64,000 nucleotides of DNA from Brevibacillus porteri. GTDB lineage: Bacteria; Bacillota; Bacilli; Brevibacillales; Brevibacillaceae. Shown piece by piece: positions 43,397-51,750 of this stretch (positions are counted from its first letter, which is position 1; the number at the start of each line of letters is the position of its first letter). The position numbers and the translations under genes are program-made. The stretch is taken from assembly GCF_003013475.1 (NCBI RefSeq), contig NZ_PXZO01000001.1, positions 372,001-436,000 on the forward strand, given 5' to 3'. The notes beneath the pieces were generated by a model that was not told the DNA's origin, did not search any database, and saw only the letters and a list, made by a program, of their open reading frames with translations.

Positions 43397-43423
43397 GCCC
43401 GGGGTCGCTCCGGGCTTCTTTTT
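43397..43423 (+). terminator. Hairpin with T-rich tail after livK
   Basis: GCCCGG (43397-43402) / CCGGGC (43410-43415), 7-nt loop, then TTCTTTTT. Partial termination after livK is likely. Confidence 0.75.
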
Positions 43424-43433
43424 CTATCCGTTA

Positions 43434-43488
43434 TCTCGCTGGATCAGTAAGTACCAGATCATGTTCTTCGCTTGCTGATCCAGCGAGA
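43434..43488 (+). repeat. Long stem-loop between livK and livH
   Basis: TCTCGCTGGATCAG (43434-43447) and CTGATCCAGCGAGA (43475-43488) are perfect inverted repeats; the pairing extends by five more (one to two G-U) to a stem of about 19 bp with a loop of about 17 nt. No T-run. Possibly an mRNA stability or processing element. Confidence 0.8.
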
Positions 43489-43538
43489 ATAACTCAATCA
43501 TCGTTGGATAGTAACCACTTAACAGTGAGGTGAGGCAT

Positions 43539-44405
43539 TTGTTTTGGCAGCAATTAGTCAACGGATTGACAGTTGGTAGCACTTATTCATTGATTGCATT
43601 GGGCTATACGCTCATTTTTGGTGTCTTGGGAATCATTAATATGGCACACGGCCAAATTTTTATTTTTGGATCACTGGTTGGCTTGGTATTGATGACCAGC
43701 CTGAATATGCCTTTAGGGGTAGCGCTGATTGTGGCGATCGTGATATCGGCCATTTTGGGTCTTGTGCTGGAGTATACAGCACTTCGCCCACTTCGTAAAA
43801 AAAATGTACCCCACCTGGCATCCTTGATCAGTACGATCGGATTTGCCATTTTGATGGAGGAAGCCATGCATAAGTTTTTCGGTGCTGACTCCCGTGCGTT
43901 CCCACAATCCTTTGGGGATACCACTTTTGACTTGGGGCTCATTCAAATTCGCAGCGTCGATCTCGTTATTTTGGGGATTTCTGTGTTGCTGATGTTCGTC
44001 CTGCATTTTTGGATTCAAAAAACGAAAATGGGAAAAGCCATTCGCGCGACGGCTGAAAATACGGATACAGCAAATATTTTGGGGATTAACACGAATATGG
44101 TCATTGTCGTGACCGTCATGCTTGCGTCGGCACTGGGAGGTGTCGCCGGCTTATTGATCGGGATGGCGTACTCTGCTCTCATTCCGACGATGGGGATGAC
44201 GCTTGGCTTCAAAGGTTTGGCTGTTTTGATTTTAGGCGGGGTAGGCAGCATTCCTGGAGCCATGGTGTGCGGCGTATTGCTCGGGATTATCGAGGTGTTT
44301 ACCGTCGCGTACGGAGACTCGTCGTATCGAGATGCGGTTGCTTTTGGCTTGATCATTCTCATTTTGCTCTTGAAGCCGGAAGGACTATTTGGACGCAAAG
44401 CGTAA
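43539..44405 (+). CDS. livH: Branched-chain amino acid ABC permease LivH
   Basis: 288 residues, about eight membrane helices; STYSLIALGYTLIFGVLGIINMAHG is the LivH N-terminal signature, and LGIIEVFTVAYGDSSYRD is near the C-terminus. One of the two channel subunits. TTG at 43539 (MFWQQLVNGL) is preceded by GAGGTGAGG; GTG at 43530 is the alternative. Confidence 0.92.
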   Translation: MFWQQLVNGLTVGSTYSLIALGYTLIFGVLGIINMAHGQIFIFGSLVGLVLMTSLNMPLGVALIVAIVISAILGLVLEYTALRPLRKKNVPHLASLISTIGFAILMEEAMHKFFGADSRAFPQSFGDTTFDLGLIQIRSVDLVILGISVLLMFVLHFWIQKTKMGKAIRATAENTDTANILGINTNMVIVVTVMLASALGGVAGLLIGMAYSALIPTMGMTLGFKGLAVLILGGVGSIPGAMVCGVLLGIIEVFTVAYGDSSYRDAVAFGLIILILLLKPEGLFGRKA

Positions 44406-44419
44406 GGGAGGTGCAGACA

Positions 44420-45382
44420 TTGGACATTCTCAATCCATATAACTTACAGGTACTGACTTTTATCTTGTTAAACAGTATTTTGGCGATCAGTATTTACATT
44501 ACACTCTCGACGGGCCAGCTTTCTTTGGGACATGCGGGCTTTATGAGCATTGGTGCTTTTACGGCGAGTATTTTGACAAAGCAAGCGGACATGCCTCTGT
44601 TTATCGCCATCATAATCGGGGGACTGGCGGCAGGGTTAATTGCACTGTTGATCGGTGCTCCGACATTGAAGCTCCACGGCTTGTACCTGGCCATTGCTAC
44701 GCTTGGCTTTGGTGAAGTGATCCGCGTTATTTTTCTCAATATGGAAATTACAAATGGCGCCCTCGGACTGACCGGACTTCAATCGATTGGCAATTACTTA
44801 TACGATTTTGAAAAAGCAATGGGGTTAAAAGCGCAAAGCTTTGGTATTTCGGTCATGCAAATGAAGTCATTATCGACCTTTGTGTTTATGCTGCTCCTGT
44901 TTGCCTTCGTTCTTTTCCTGACGCTGCGTCTGAACCGTTCTCGTCTCGGGCGAGCTTTTGAAGCGATCAAAGCAGACGAAACGGCAGCACGTGCGATGGG
45001 ATTGCAAGTCAACTATTATAAGATGCTTGCTTTTGTGATCGGTTCCATTTTGGCTGGTGTATGTGGAGGATTGTTCGCCCACATTACGACGACCATTACG
45101 CCAGACGATTTTAACTATCATAAAGTCGTAGAGATTCTGTCTTATGCCGTGATCGGCGGCAGCGAAGTGGTATGGGGACCGCTGTTTGGTGCCCTGGTTT
45201 TGACAGCACTGCCGGAGGTACTACGTGGTTTGGCCGAGTACAAAATGCTCATGTACGGTTTGATCATGGTTGGTGTAATGGCGTTCCGTCCGCATGGCTT
45301 GATTGGCGCCGATACGTTCCAAAAGCTGTTCAAGCGTCGTCGGGGCAAGTCATCGGACAAGGAAGCGAAGGGGGGAGTATAA
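44420..45382 (+). CDS. livM: Branched-chain amino acid ABC permease LivM
   Basis: 320 residues, about nine helices. LSTGQLSLGHAGFMSIGAFT and ITNGALGLTGL are the LivM landmarks. TTG start at 44420 with GGGAGGTG 6 nt upstream; longer in-frame openings overlap livH and are rejected. The C-terminus ends in a basic, Lys/Arg-rich tail (RRRGKSSDKEAKGG). Confidence 0.92.
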   Translation: MDILNPYNLQVLTFILLNSILAISIYITLSTGQLSLGHAGFMSIGAFTASILTKQADMPLFIAIIIGGLAAGLIALLIGAPTLKLHGLYLAIATLGFGEVIRVIFLNMEITNGALGLTGLQSIGNYLYDFEKAMGLKAQSFGISVMQMKSLSTFVFMLLLFAFVLFLTLRLNRSRLGRAFEAIKADETAARAMGLQVNYYKMLAFVIGSILAGVCGGLFAHITTTITPDDFNYHKVVEILSYAVIGGSEVVWGPLFGALVLTALPEVLRGLAEYKMLMYGLIMVGVMAFRPHGLIGADTFQKLFKRRRGKSSDKEAKGGV

Positions 45383-45383
45383 G

Positions 45384-46145
45384 ATGTTGCTGGAACTTGC
45401 GAACGTAGGAAAAAGCTTTGGCGGCATCACCGCTCTTCGTGACGTTTCTTTTACGGTCGGAGAGGGCGAAATTGTCGGCTTGATTGGTCCGAATGGTGCG
45501 GGCAAAACGACCATTTTCAATATGGCAACGGGCATATTCGAACCAACCACGGGCACCTTTTCTTTTGCTGGACAAAAACTAAATGGGGTGGCGCCTAACA
45601 AAATTACCGAAATGGGAATTGCGAGGACGTTCCAAAATATTCGCCTCTTCGGTCACATGAGTGCGCTGGACAATGTGAAGGTAGGATGTCATTCGCGCAT
45701 GAAGGCGGGCTTCTGGGCTTCCCTTTTGAAAACCCCCGGACAACGTGCGGAAGAAAAGGCTGTTACCAAAAAAGCAGAGGAGCTCCTCGAATTCGTAGGC
45801 TTGTCTGACATTGCTGATGTTCGCTCGGATACATTGGCTTACGGTCAACAACGGCGTCTGGAGATTGCGCGGGCACTGGCTACTGAGCCAAAGCTTTTGC
45901 TTTTGGACGAGCCTGCTGCGGGAATGATCGAGACCGAGACAAAAGCGCTCATGGAGCTGGTCAAAAAAATTCGCGATGACGGGACGACTGTCCTGTTGGT
46001 CGAACACGATATGGGATTGGTCATGAACCTGTGTGAAAAGGTCGTATGTATCAACTTTGGGGTCAAAATTGCTGACGGCACCCCGGCAGAGGTACAAAAC
46101 AATCCAGATGTGATTGAAGCCTACCTCGGCAAGGAGGACGAATAA
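45384..46145 (+). CDS. livG: Branched-chain amino acid ABC ATPase LivG
   Basis: 253 residues. Walker A GPNGAGKTT, signature LAYGQQRRLEIARAL, Walker B LLLLDEPAAGM. ATG one nt after the livM stop, with GGGGGAG upstream. Cytosolic nucleotide-binding subunit. Confidence 0.93.
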   Translation: MLLELANVGKSFGGITALRDVSFTVGEGEIVGLIGPNGAGKTTIFNMATGIFEPTTGTFSFAGQKLNGVAPNKITEMGIARTFQNIRLFGHMSALDNVKVGCHSRMKAGFWASLLKTPGQRAEEKAVTKKAEELLEFVGLSDIADVRSDTLAYGQQRRLEIARALATEPKLLLLDEPAAGMIETETKALMELVKKIRDDGTTVLLVEHDMGLVMNLCEKVVCINFGVKIADGTPAEVQNNPDVIEAYLGKEDE

Positions 46146-46146
46146 G

Positions 46147-46860
46147 ATGCTGAATATACAAAACTTGACGACCTCCTACGGTCAAATCAAGGCAATTCGT
46201 GGGATAACGCTGGAAGTGCCTGAGGGAAAAATCGTCTCGCTGATCGGGGCGAACGGAGCGGGAAAAACCACAACCATGCGTACGATTGCAGGTCAACTGA
46301 AGCCTGAAGCAGGGACGATTACGTTTTGTGGTCAACGCATAGAGGGTTCGAGACCCCATCAGATCGTAAAAGCCGGATTGGCGTTGGTACCAGAAGGGCG
46401 TGCGATCCTCGGGAAGATGACCGTGCTGGAAAACCTGGAAATGGGCGCATTCCAGCGCAACGATGCACAAGGCATCAAGGACGACATGGAGAAGATGATG
46501 ACCTGGTTCCCCATCCTGAAGGAACGGCTTTCCCAATTGGGAGGGACGATGTCTGGCGGTCAACAGCAAATGCTAGCCATTGCTCGCGCATTGATGTCGC
46601 GACCGAAGCTGCTGCTTTTGGACGAGCCGTCGATGGGCTTGGCTCCCATCGTGGTATCGGACATTTTCAAGGTGATCAAAGAAATCAATGCGGAAGGTAC
46701 AACCGTCCTCATCGTGGAGCAAAATGTCAAACAAGCCCTCAAAATCGCTGATTACGGGTATGTACTGGAGGCAGGGCAAATCGTGTTGGACGGCACAGGA
46801 GAAGCGTTGTTAAACGACGAGCGTGTAAAAGAAGCATATTTGGGTGGTCGCAAGCACTAG
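46147..46860 (+). CDS. livF: Branched-chain amino acid ABC ATPase LivF
   Basis: 237 residues. Walker A GANGAGKTT, signature MSGGQQQMLAIARAL, Walker B LLLLDEPSMGL. ATG at 46147, one nt after the livG stop. Second ATPase of the importer; last gene of the operon. Confidence 0.93.
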   Translation: MLNIQNLTTSYGQIKAIRGITLEVPEGKIVSLIGANGAGKTTTMRTIAGQLKPEAGTITFCGQRIEGSRPHQIVKAGLALVPEGRAILGKMTVLENLEMGAFQRNDAQGIKDDMEKMMTWFPILKERLSQLGGTMSGGQQQMLAIARALMSRPKLLLLDEPSMGLAPIVVSDIFKVIKEINAEGTTVLIVEQNVKQALKIADYGYVLEAGQIVLDGTGEALLNDERVKEAYLGGRKH

Positions 46861-46869
46861 TCTGCCTGT

Positions 46870-46908
46870 AAAAAACTGTCGCCATGGAATGAGGCGGCAG
46901 TTTTTTTC
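46870..46908 (+). terminator. Terminator after livF
   Basis: Twelve-pair stem (46872-46883 / 46893-46904, one G-U), T-run after. An alternative hairpin is noted in the findings. Confidence 0.85.
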
Positions 46909-46985
46909 GTCATCATTCCATGGTACTATAAAGGATAGAACGTATATTCTCTTATGATGCGAAAAAGGGAAGGAAGCCGGATACG

Positions 46986-47237
46986 ATGCCAGCCAAATTG
47001 ACGAGAGAGCAAATGGAATATCTTGTTCATCAAGTACAACGCTATTTTAAAGAAGAACGGTCGGAGACACTCGGCAATTTGGAGACGGAAGAGTTGATTG
47101 CCTTTTTCTCAAAAGAGCTCGGCCCCTTCTATTACAATCAAGGGGTGCAAGACAGCCGTAAGCTGCTGATGGAACGGATGAGTTCCTTAGAAGATGAACT
47201 GTATGTATTGGAAAAACCAATTCACAAGAACAAATAG
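46986..47237 (+). CDS. DUF2164 family protein
   Basis: 83 residues. The central FFSKELGPFYYNQGVQDSR motif is the DUF2164 signature (ELGP..YN.GV.D). Function unknown. ATG 39 nt before the uvrC start, so probably co-transcribed with uvrC. GGAAGG upstream. Confidence 0.82.
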   Translation: MPAKLTREQMEYLVHQVQRYFKEERSETLGNLETEELIAFFSKELGPFYYNQGVQDSRKLLMERMSSLEDELYVLEKPIHKNK

Positions 47238-47275
47238 ATGCATGGCAGATATAGAGCAAAGAGGAGGGAGCAGCC

Positions 47276-49057
47276 ATGAACAGCTCCTTAAAAGATAAGC
47301 TGGCTGTCCTGCCAGATAAGCCAGGCTGCTACCTGATGAAAAATGCGAGCGGGGAAATCATTTACGTAGGAAAAGCCAAGGTACTGAAAAACCGCGTCCG
47401 CTCTTATTTTACAGGCAGTCATAACGGGAAGACGCAGCTGTTGGTCAGTGAAATCGTGGACTTTGAGTACATTGTGGTATCCTCCGCGATTGAGGCGCTC
47501 ATCCTCGAGTGCAACCTGATCAAGGAGCACGACCCGCGTTACAATGTCATGCTCCGCGACGACAAGACCTATCCGTACATCAAAATTACGAATGAGGCGC
47601 AGCCACGCCTGGAGATTACCCGTAAGGTATTAAAAGATAAAGCCAAGTATTTCGGTCCTTATCCGAATGCCGGAGATGCCTCCGAGGTGAAGAAGCTGCT
47701 GGATCGCCTCTATCCGTTGCGCAAATGCCGCAATATGCCCAAGCAGGTTTGTCTTTACTACCATTTGGGACAATGTTTAGCGCCCTGTGTGTACGAGGTA
47801 TCGGCAGAGGAAAATCAGCGTTTGGTGGACGAAATCAGCCGGTTCCTCGATGGTGGCCACGAGGAAATGAAGCAAACTCTCACGGAAAAAATGCTACAAG
47901 CCGCAGAAAACATGGAGTTTGAACGAGCCAAGGAATATCGCGATCAGATCAAGAGCATCGAAGCGGTGATGGAGAAGCAGAAGATCACGTTCACGGATAC
48001 GGTAGACCGCGACATTATCGGATTTGCTGTGGAAAAAGGCTGGATGTGCATTCAGGTGTTCTACATGCGAAAAGGGAAGATGATCGAGCGTCAGACGACT
48101 TCTTTTCCATACTATGGAAGCGAAACCGAGGACTTTATGTCTTATGTGAGCCAGTTCTACTACGATAAACAAAATGCGCTACCAAAAGAAATTTTGCTCC
48201 CGCAAGAGAGTGAACCGGAGCTTTTGGGTGAGTGGCTGGGTATCAAAGTCCATGCTCCGAAAAGAGGCAAAAAGCATGAGCTCGTGAAGATGGCTTCCGA
48301 GAACGCCCGTATTGCTTTGCAGGAGAAGTTCGCGCTGATGTCCAAGGACGATGCTCGTACAGTCCAAGCGGTACACAATCTTGGTCACATTTTAGGGATT
48401 CCGGTTCCTCATCGAATTGAAGCGTTTGACAACTCCAACATTCAGGGAACAGAGCCTGTGTCTGCGATGATTGTGTTTACAGACGGTCGCCCTGACAAAA
48501 AGGAATACCGCAAATTCAAGATCAAAACCGTCGAGGGGCCAGATGATTACGGCTCCATGCGCGAAGTGGTTCGCCGTCGTTACTCACGCCTGCTGAAAGA
48601 AAACCAGCCGATGCCCGACCTGATTGTGATCGATGGTGGAAAAGGCCAAATCAGTGCGGCTATGGACGTGCTGGAAAACGAGCTGGGTCTCTATATTCCC
48701 GTCTGTGGACTTGCGAAGGACGAGAAGCACCGCACCGCTCAGCTCATGTACGGAGATCCGCCAGAGCCTGTGAATCTTAGACGTGATAGCTATGAGTTTT
48801 ATTTGTTGCAGCGCATCCAAGATGAAGTCCACCGTTTTGTTATTACATTCCACAGACAATCCCGGACAAAAACGATGCTCTCCTCGCAGTTAGATGAGAT
48901 CCCGGGTATCGGTGAGAAGCGACGCAAGCTGTTGTTCTCTCATTTTGGCTCGTTGAAAAAAATGCGAGAGGCGACCGTTGAAGACTTCCGCCAATTAGGG
49001 ATCGGTGACAAGCTGGCAAAAGAAATCATCGGGCATCTGCGCAAGCTGGACACATAG
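47276..49057 (+). CDS. uvrC: Excinuclease ABC subunit C
   Basis: 593 residues, standard length. N-terminal GIY-YIG nuclease (about 12-90, [16 protein letters not shown]), UVR/UvrB-binding motif (about 203-238), RNase H-like second nuclease domain ([30 protein letters not shown]), C-terminal helix-hairpin-helix pair ([12 protein letters not shown]). Makes the 3' and 5' incisions in nucleotide excision repair. ATG with GAGGAGGGAG upstream. Confidence 0.97.
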   Translation: MNSSLKDKLAVLPDKPGCYLMKNASGEIIYVGKAKVLKNRVRSYFTGSHNGKTQLLVSEIVDFEYIVVSSAIEALILECNLIKEHDPRYNVMLRDDKTYPYIKITNEAQPRLEITRKVLKDKAKYFGPYPNAGDASEVKKLLDRLYPLRKCRNMPKQVCLYYHLGQCLAPCVYEVSAEENQRLVDEISRFLDGGHEEMKQTLTEKMLQAAENMEFERAKEYRDQIKSIEAVMEKQKITFTDTVDRDIIGFAVEKGWMCIQVFYMRKGKMIERQTTSFPYYGSETEDFMSYVSQFYYDKQNALPKEILLPQESEPELLGEWLGIKVHAPKRGKKHELVKMASENARIALQEKFALMSKDDARTVQAVHNLGHILGIPVPHRIEAFDNSNIQGTEPVSAMIVFTDGRPDKKEYRKFKIKTVEGPDDYGSMREVVRRRYSRLLKENQPMPDLIVIDGGKGQISAAMDVLENELGLYIPVCGLAKDEKHRTAQLMYGDPPEPVNLRRDSYEFYLLQRIQDEVHRFVITFHRQSRTKTMLSSQLDEIPGIGEKRRKLLFSHFGSLKKMREATVEDFRQLGIGDKLAKEIIGHLRKLDT

Positions 49058-49065
49058 CACATGTA

Positions 49066-49096
49066 ACTTTTTGAACAACCTCTAAAAAGGAATTGA
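49066..49096 (+). repeat. Dispersed repeat copy 1, upstream of lysC
   Basis: ACTTTTTGAACAACCTCTAA (49066-49085) occurs exactly again at 60416-60435; both are followed by five bases and GAATTG. Confidence 0.85.
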
Positions 49097-49121
49097 TCCA
49101 TTTTTAGACTCATGATATAAT
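49093..49121 (+). promoter_or_regulatory. lysC promoter
   Basis: TTGATC (49093-49098), 17 nt, TATAAT (49116-49121) with an extended TGA. The -35 is at the end of a dispersed repeat. Confidence 0.85.
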
Positions 49122-49150
49122 CCGATTCAAACAGAATAGTTAGCCTCACT

Positions 49151-49475
49151 TCCATTATGGAGTGAGGTAGAGGCGCGAAAACCAAGAGTACCACCCTGAG
49201 ATCGGGAATCTGTGAAGGGGACGGGAAAGGGGAATTCGCCGAAGTGTGGAGGGAAACCCGCTTTTCTCCATGCTGGGTCTGCGTTGAACAAATGCAGGAC
49301 TGTCATCTGCACAATGACCAATTGTCAGATGGAGAGCTATCTCACGGTGTGTCAATGTGAGTTTTGATGGTGATGACTGTCAATCTTCGTTGTCCGCGTG
49401 TATTGGGAGGGAGGAACCGGTATGTCGAAACAGTAGGCAGCGGCAGGTCTTATTCCTTGTCGGTGCCTTTTTTGT
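49151..49475 (+). promoter_or_regulatory. Lysine riboswitch (L-box) with terminator
   Basis: Conserved L-box blocks in order: GAGGTAGAGGCGCG (from 49163), AAGAGTA, GAAGGGGACGGGAAAGG, ATTCGCCGAAG, GGGTCTGCGTTGAACAAATG and GAGAGCTATCTCAC (closing P1). A hairpin from GGCAGCGGCAGG with CCTTGTCGGTGCC (about 49437-49467) and T-run ends it. Lysine binding favours the terminator and lowers lysC. Boundaries approximate. The region 49058-49577 holds nothing else besides the promoter and repeat. Confidence 0.96.
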
Positions 49476-49577
49476 AAAATAAAATGCAAGACTTTTCCTT
49501 ATAGAGAGAATAGTGAAAAACCATACGATACGAGATAAATACCAACATTGGATATGAGAAAAAGGGAGAGAAGCCGC

Positions 49578-50819
49578 ATGGGGTTGATCGTGCAGAAATA
49601 CGGAGGCACCTCTGTAGGTACCATTGAGCGAATTTTACGAGTTGCGGATCGAATTGTCAGCTACAAAGAGGAAGGGCATGATGTGGTAGTCGTTGTTTCT
49701 GCAATGGGCAAATCTACTGACGTGTTGGTAGATATGGCCAAGCAGATTAGCGCATACCCATCCGAGCGTGAAATGGATATGCTTCTGACCACGGGGGAGC
49801 AGGTATCGATCGCGCTTTTGTCGATGGCCTTGCATACAAAAGGCTACGACGCCATTTCTCTTACGGGCTGGCAGGCTGGAATCACCACGGAGGCGATTCA
49901 CGGAAGAGCACGGATCAAGCAGATTGATCCAGAGCGGATTCAATCCGAGCTCGGCCGTGGTCGTGTGGTGATCGTGGCAGGATTCCAAGGGATCAGTGAC
50001 GAAGGTGAAATTACGACGCTCGGCCGCGGTGGATCGGATACATCTGCGGTTACACTCGCAGCGAGCTTGAACGCTGAGAAATGCGAAATCTTTACAGACG
50101 TGTCCGGGGTGTATACAGCTGATCCGCGAGTGGTTCCAGCTGCGAGCAAGCTGGATACGATCTCGTATGATGAGATGCTGGAGTTGGCGAACCTCGGTGC
50201 AGGGGTTCTTCATCCAAGGTCAGTAGAGGCTGCGAAAAAATACAAGGTAAGGCTGGTCGTCCGCTCCAGCTTTACTGCCGAAGATGGTACGTACGTTGAG
50301 GAGGTTGCCAACATGGAAACAGGAAGAGTAGTAAGTGGAGTTGCACACGATGAAGATGTAGCCAAAATCACGGTTGTCGGCATGCCTGCCAAGGTCGGGA
50401 CGCTCTCCCGTCTGTTCAATACGCTGGCGGACAATCAGGTGAACGTCGATATCATTATCCAAAGCTCTTATGATGCGTCTGTTACGAATATTTCTTTTAC
50501 AGTTGCAGCGGATGACCTGAAAAAAGCACTGGATACGCTGGACAGAAACAAAAACGAGCTTGGCTTTGAAAAAGTCGATTTCGAGGAAGGCTTGACCAAG
50601 GTATCGATTGTTGGCTCAGGCATGATCAATAATCCAGGGGTAGCTGCCGAAATGTTCCGTGTTCTGGCAGAAAAAGAAATTTCTATTAAAATGGTATCTA
50701 CGTCTGATATCAAGGTTTCTTGCGTCATTCCAGCAGCCTTGACGGAGCTGGCTGTTCGCAGTCTTCATTCGGCATATGGTCTGGATGTCGAGGAAACCGC
50801 GGTCGTGCACGGAGTATAA
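49578..50819 (+). CDS. lysC: Aspartate kinase, lysine-sensitive (LysC/AKII type), alpha form
   Basis: 413 residues. Amino-acid kinase domain (1-245; QKYGGTSVGTIERI, TTLGRGGSDTSAVTL) plus two C-terminal ACT domains (about 262-410). First step of lysine, threonine and DAP synthesis. ATG at 49578 with AAAGGGAGAG. Met246 with a strong internal Shine-Dalgarno starts the beta subunit (separate entry). Controlled by the lysine riboswitch upstream. Terminator at 50827. Confidence 0.96.
   Translation: MGLIVQKYGGTSVGTIERILRVADRIVSYKEEGHDVVVVVSAMGKSTDVLVDMAKQISAYPSEREMDMLLTTGEQVSIALLSMALHTKGYDAISLTGWQAGITTEAIHGRARIKQIDPERIQSELGRGRVVIVAGFQGISDEGEITTLGRGGSDTSAVTLAASLNAEKCEIFTDVSGVYTADPRVVPAASKLDTISYDEMLELANLGAGVLHPRSVEAAKKYKVRLVVRSSFTAEDGTYVEEVANMETGRVVSGVAHDEDVAKITVVGMPAKVGTLSRLFNTLADNQVNVDIIIQSSYDASVTNISFTVAADDLKKALDTLDRNKNELGFEKVDFEEGLTKVSIVGSGMINNPGVAAEMFRVLAEKEISIKMVSTSDIKVSCVIPAALTELAVRSLHSAYGLDVEETAVVHGV
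50313..50819 (+). CDS. lysC: Aspartate kinase beta subunit from an internal start
   Basis: 168 residues covering both ACT domains, in frame with the alpha form, starting at Met246. GAGGAGG (50298-50304) is 8 nt upstream. In B. subtilis AKII the same arrangement gives a regulatory beta subunit from an internal start at residue 246. Conservation of both position and ribosome binding site makes this likely here. Confidence 0.8.
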   Translation: METGRVVSGVAHDEDVAKITVVGMPAKVGTLSRLFNTLADNQVNVDIIIQSSYDASVTNISFTVAADDLKKALDTLDRNKNELGFEKVDFEEGLTKVSIVGSGMINNPGVAAEMFRVLAEKEISIKMVSTSDIKVSCVIPAALTELAVRSLHSAYGLDVEETAVVHGV

Positions 50820-50826
50820 AACATGG

Positions 50827-50868
50827 ATGCTCCCTCTCCCTTTGTTAAAGGTAGAGGGGGCATTTTCT
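50827..50868. terminator. Terminator between lysC and yslB
   Basis: ATGCTCCCTCT (50827-50837) pairs with AGAGGGGGCAT (50853-50863), one G-U pair, with inner pairing, and ends in TTTC; lies between convergent genes. Confidence 0.8.
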
Positions 50869-51321
50869 TCATGACGCCACTTGTACAGATATACGTATGT
50901 CAGAGGAGCTTTCCATTTCGATTTTGCTGAACGCTTCTCTTTCTTTCCATTGCTCAATCATACCAGCAATGATCCCAGCCTCAAAAGAAAGACTGCATCC
51001 TAGTCTTTCGATAGACTGGTAGCTAAAAATGGAATGAGTAAGCGAATAGACGATAGTTTGCCCGGACTCCTCCACGACGTCGAGCTGGCCTAATCCGAGT
51101 CGAATAAAAGGCATAATCGGGCCTGTTGCAGATTGAATGGGGATTTGGCGGCCCATATTTTTTCCAATCCAATAGAGAATATGGTTTTCACTATCGCCTA
51201 GCAGGGTGCTAGTCAGCGTTTCGCGTAGAAGATGATAGCCAAGATAGGGCATATTCATTCTTTCCGCATAGGGAATGGTCTCTGGCGGCAACAGTGCTGC
51301 AAGCTGATCCTTCTCTTTCAT
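50869..51321 (-). CDS. yslB: YslB family (DUF2507) protein
   Basis: 150 residues. LPYLGYHLLRETLTSTLLGD, ILYWIGKNMGRQIP and FQLEAGIIAGMIEQ-like segments match the YslB family (4-vinyl-reductase-like fold). Function unknown. In B. subtilis yslB lies between lysC and sdhC, so synteny supports it; here it is on the opposite strand to both. AGGAGGG upstream of the ATG. Confidence 0.85.
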   Translation of the reverse strand: MKEKDQLAALLPPETIPYAERMNMPYLGYHLLRETLTSTLLGDSENHILYWIGKNMGRQIPIQSATGPIMPFIRLGLGQLDVVEESGQTIVYSLTHSIFSYQSIERLGCSLSFEAGIIAGMIEQWKEREAFSKIEMESSSDIRISVQVAS

Positions 51322-51443
51322 ATGTGCTTCCCTCCTGTCTGTACTAGATTATGAGGAGGGACTCGCATTCATGACATCTTAATAGAAAAAATAGCTGGAC
51401 TAAACAAAGTTATTCTATCAATGTATTTAGTACATTGATTGTC

Positions 51444-51472
51444 TTGACGCTATGTGTCGACAAGAGTACAAT
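51444..51472 (+). promoter_or_regulatory. sdhCAB promoter
   Basis: TTGACG (51444-51449), 17 nt, TACAAT (51467-51472). Gives a leader of about 270 nt. The gap 51322-51750 has no gene; it contains this promoter, an inverted copy of the -35 region (51566-51576) and a hairpin at 51657-51679. Confidence 0.8.
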
Positions 51473-51565
51473 TGGATTTGGTCAAAGTTTTGCCCAACTT
51501 TTTCTCGAATTTTGACACATTCCGACAAATTCATGTGATCTAGCGAACGCAGTCATTTTGTGAAC

Positions 51566-51579
51566 AGCGTCAAGACGCT
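51566..51579. promoter_or_regulatory. Inverted copy of the sdh -35 region in the leader
   Basis: AGCGTCAAGAC (51566-51576) is the reverse complement of GTCTTGACGCT (51441-51451). With the next bases it forms the short palindrome AGCGTC-AA-GACGCT. A possible operator pair. Confidence 0.5.
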
Positions 51580-51656
51580 CTTCATAAAATGATCGTGGCG
51601 GTTTTGCTATGTCTAATGGGTGAGGCAATGGGTTAGGATATTGGGGAAAGGTCTAT

Positions 51657-51679
51657 CAAAACGGCCGAAAACCGTTTTG
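51657..51679 (+). repeat. Leader hairpin before sdhC
   Basis: CAAAACGG (51657-51664) / CCGTTTTG (51672-51679), 7-nt loop, no T-run. A similar CAAAACG...CGTTTTG repeat is at 3987-4008. Confidence 0.6.
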
Positions 51680-51750
51680 GACTGCTTGCGGTGACGCTTG
51701 ACGTTTTTCACAGAATTGAGAGTTACATACATTGAAAGGGGGACCATTGT

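Noticed and set aside
42203-46860. The liv importer as a genomic island
   Set aside because: Codon use and ribosome sites look like the neighbours and no mobility gene or repeat borders it; it only differs from the B. subtilis order.
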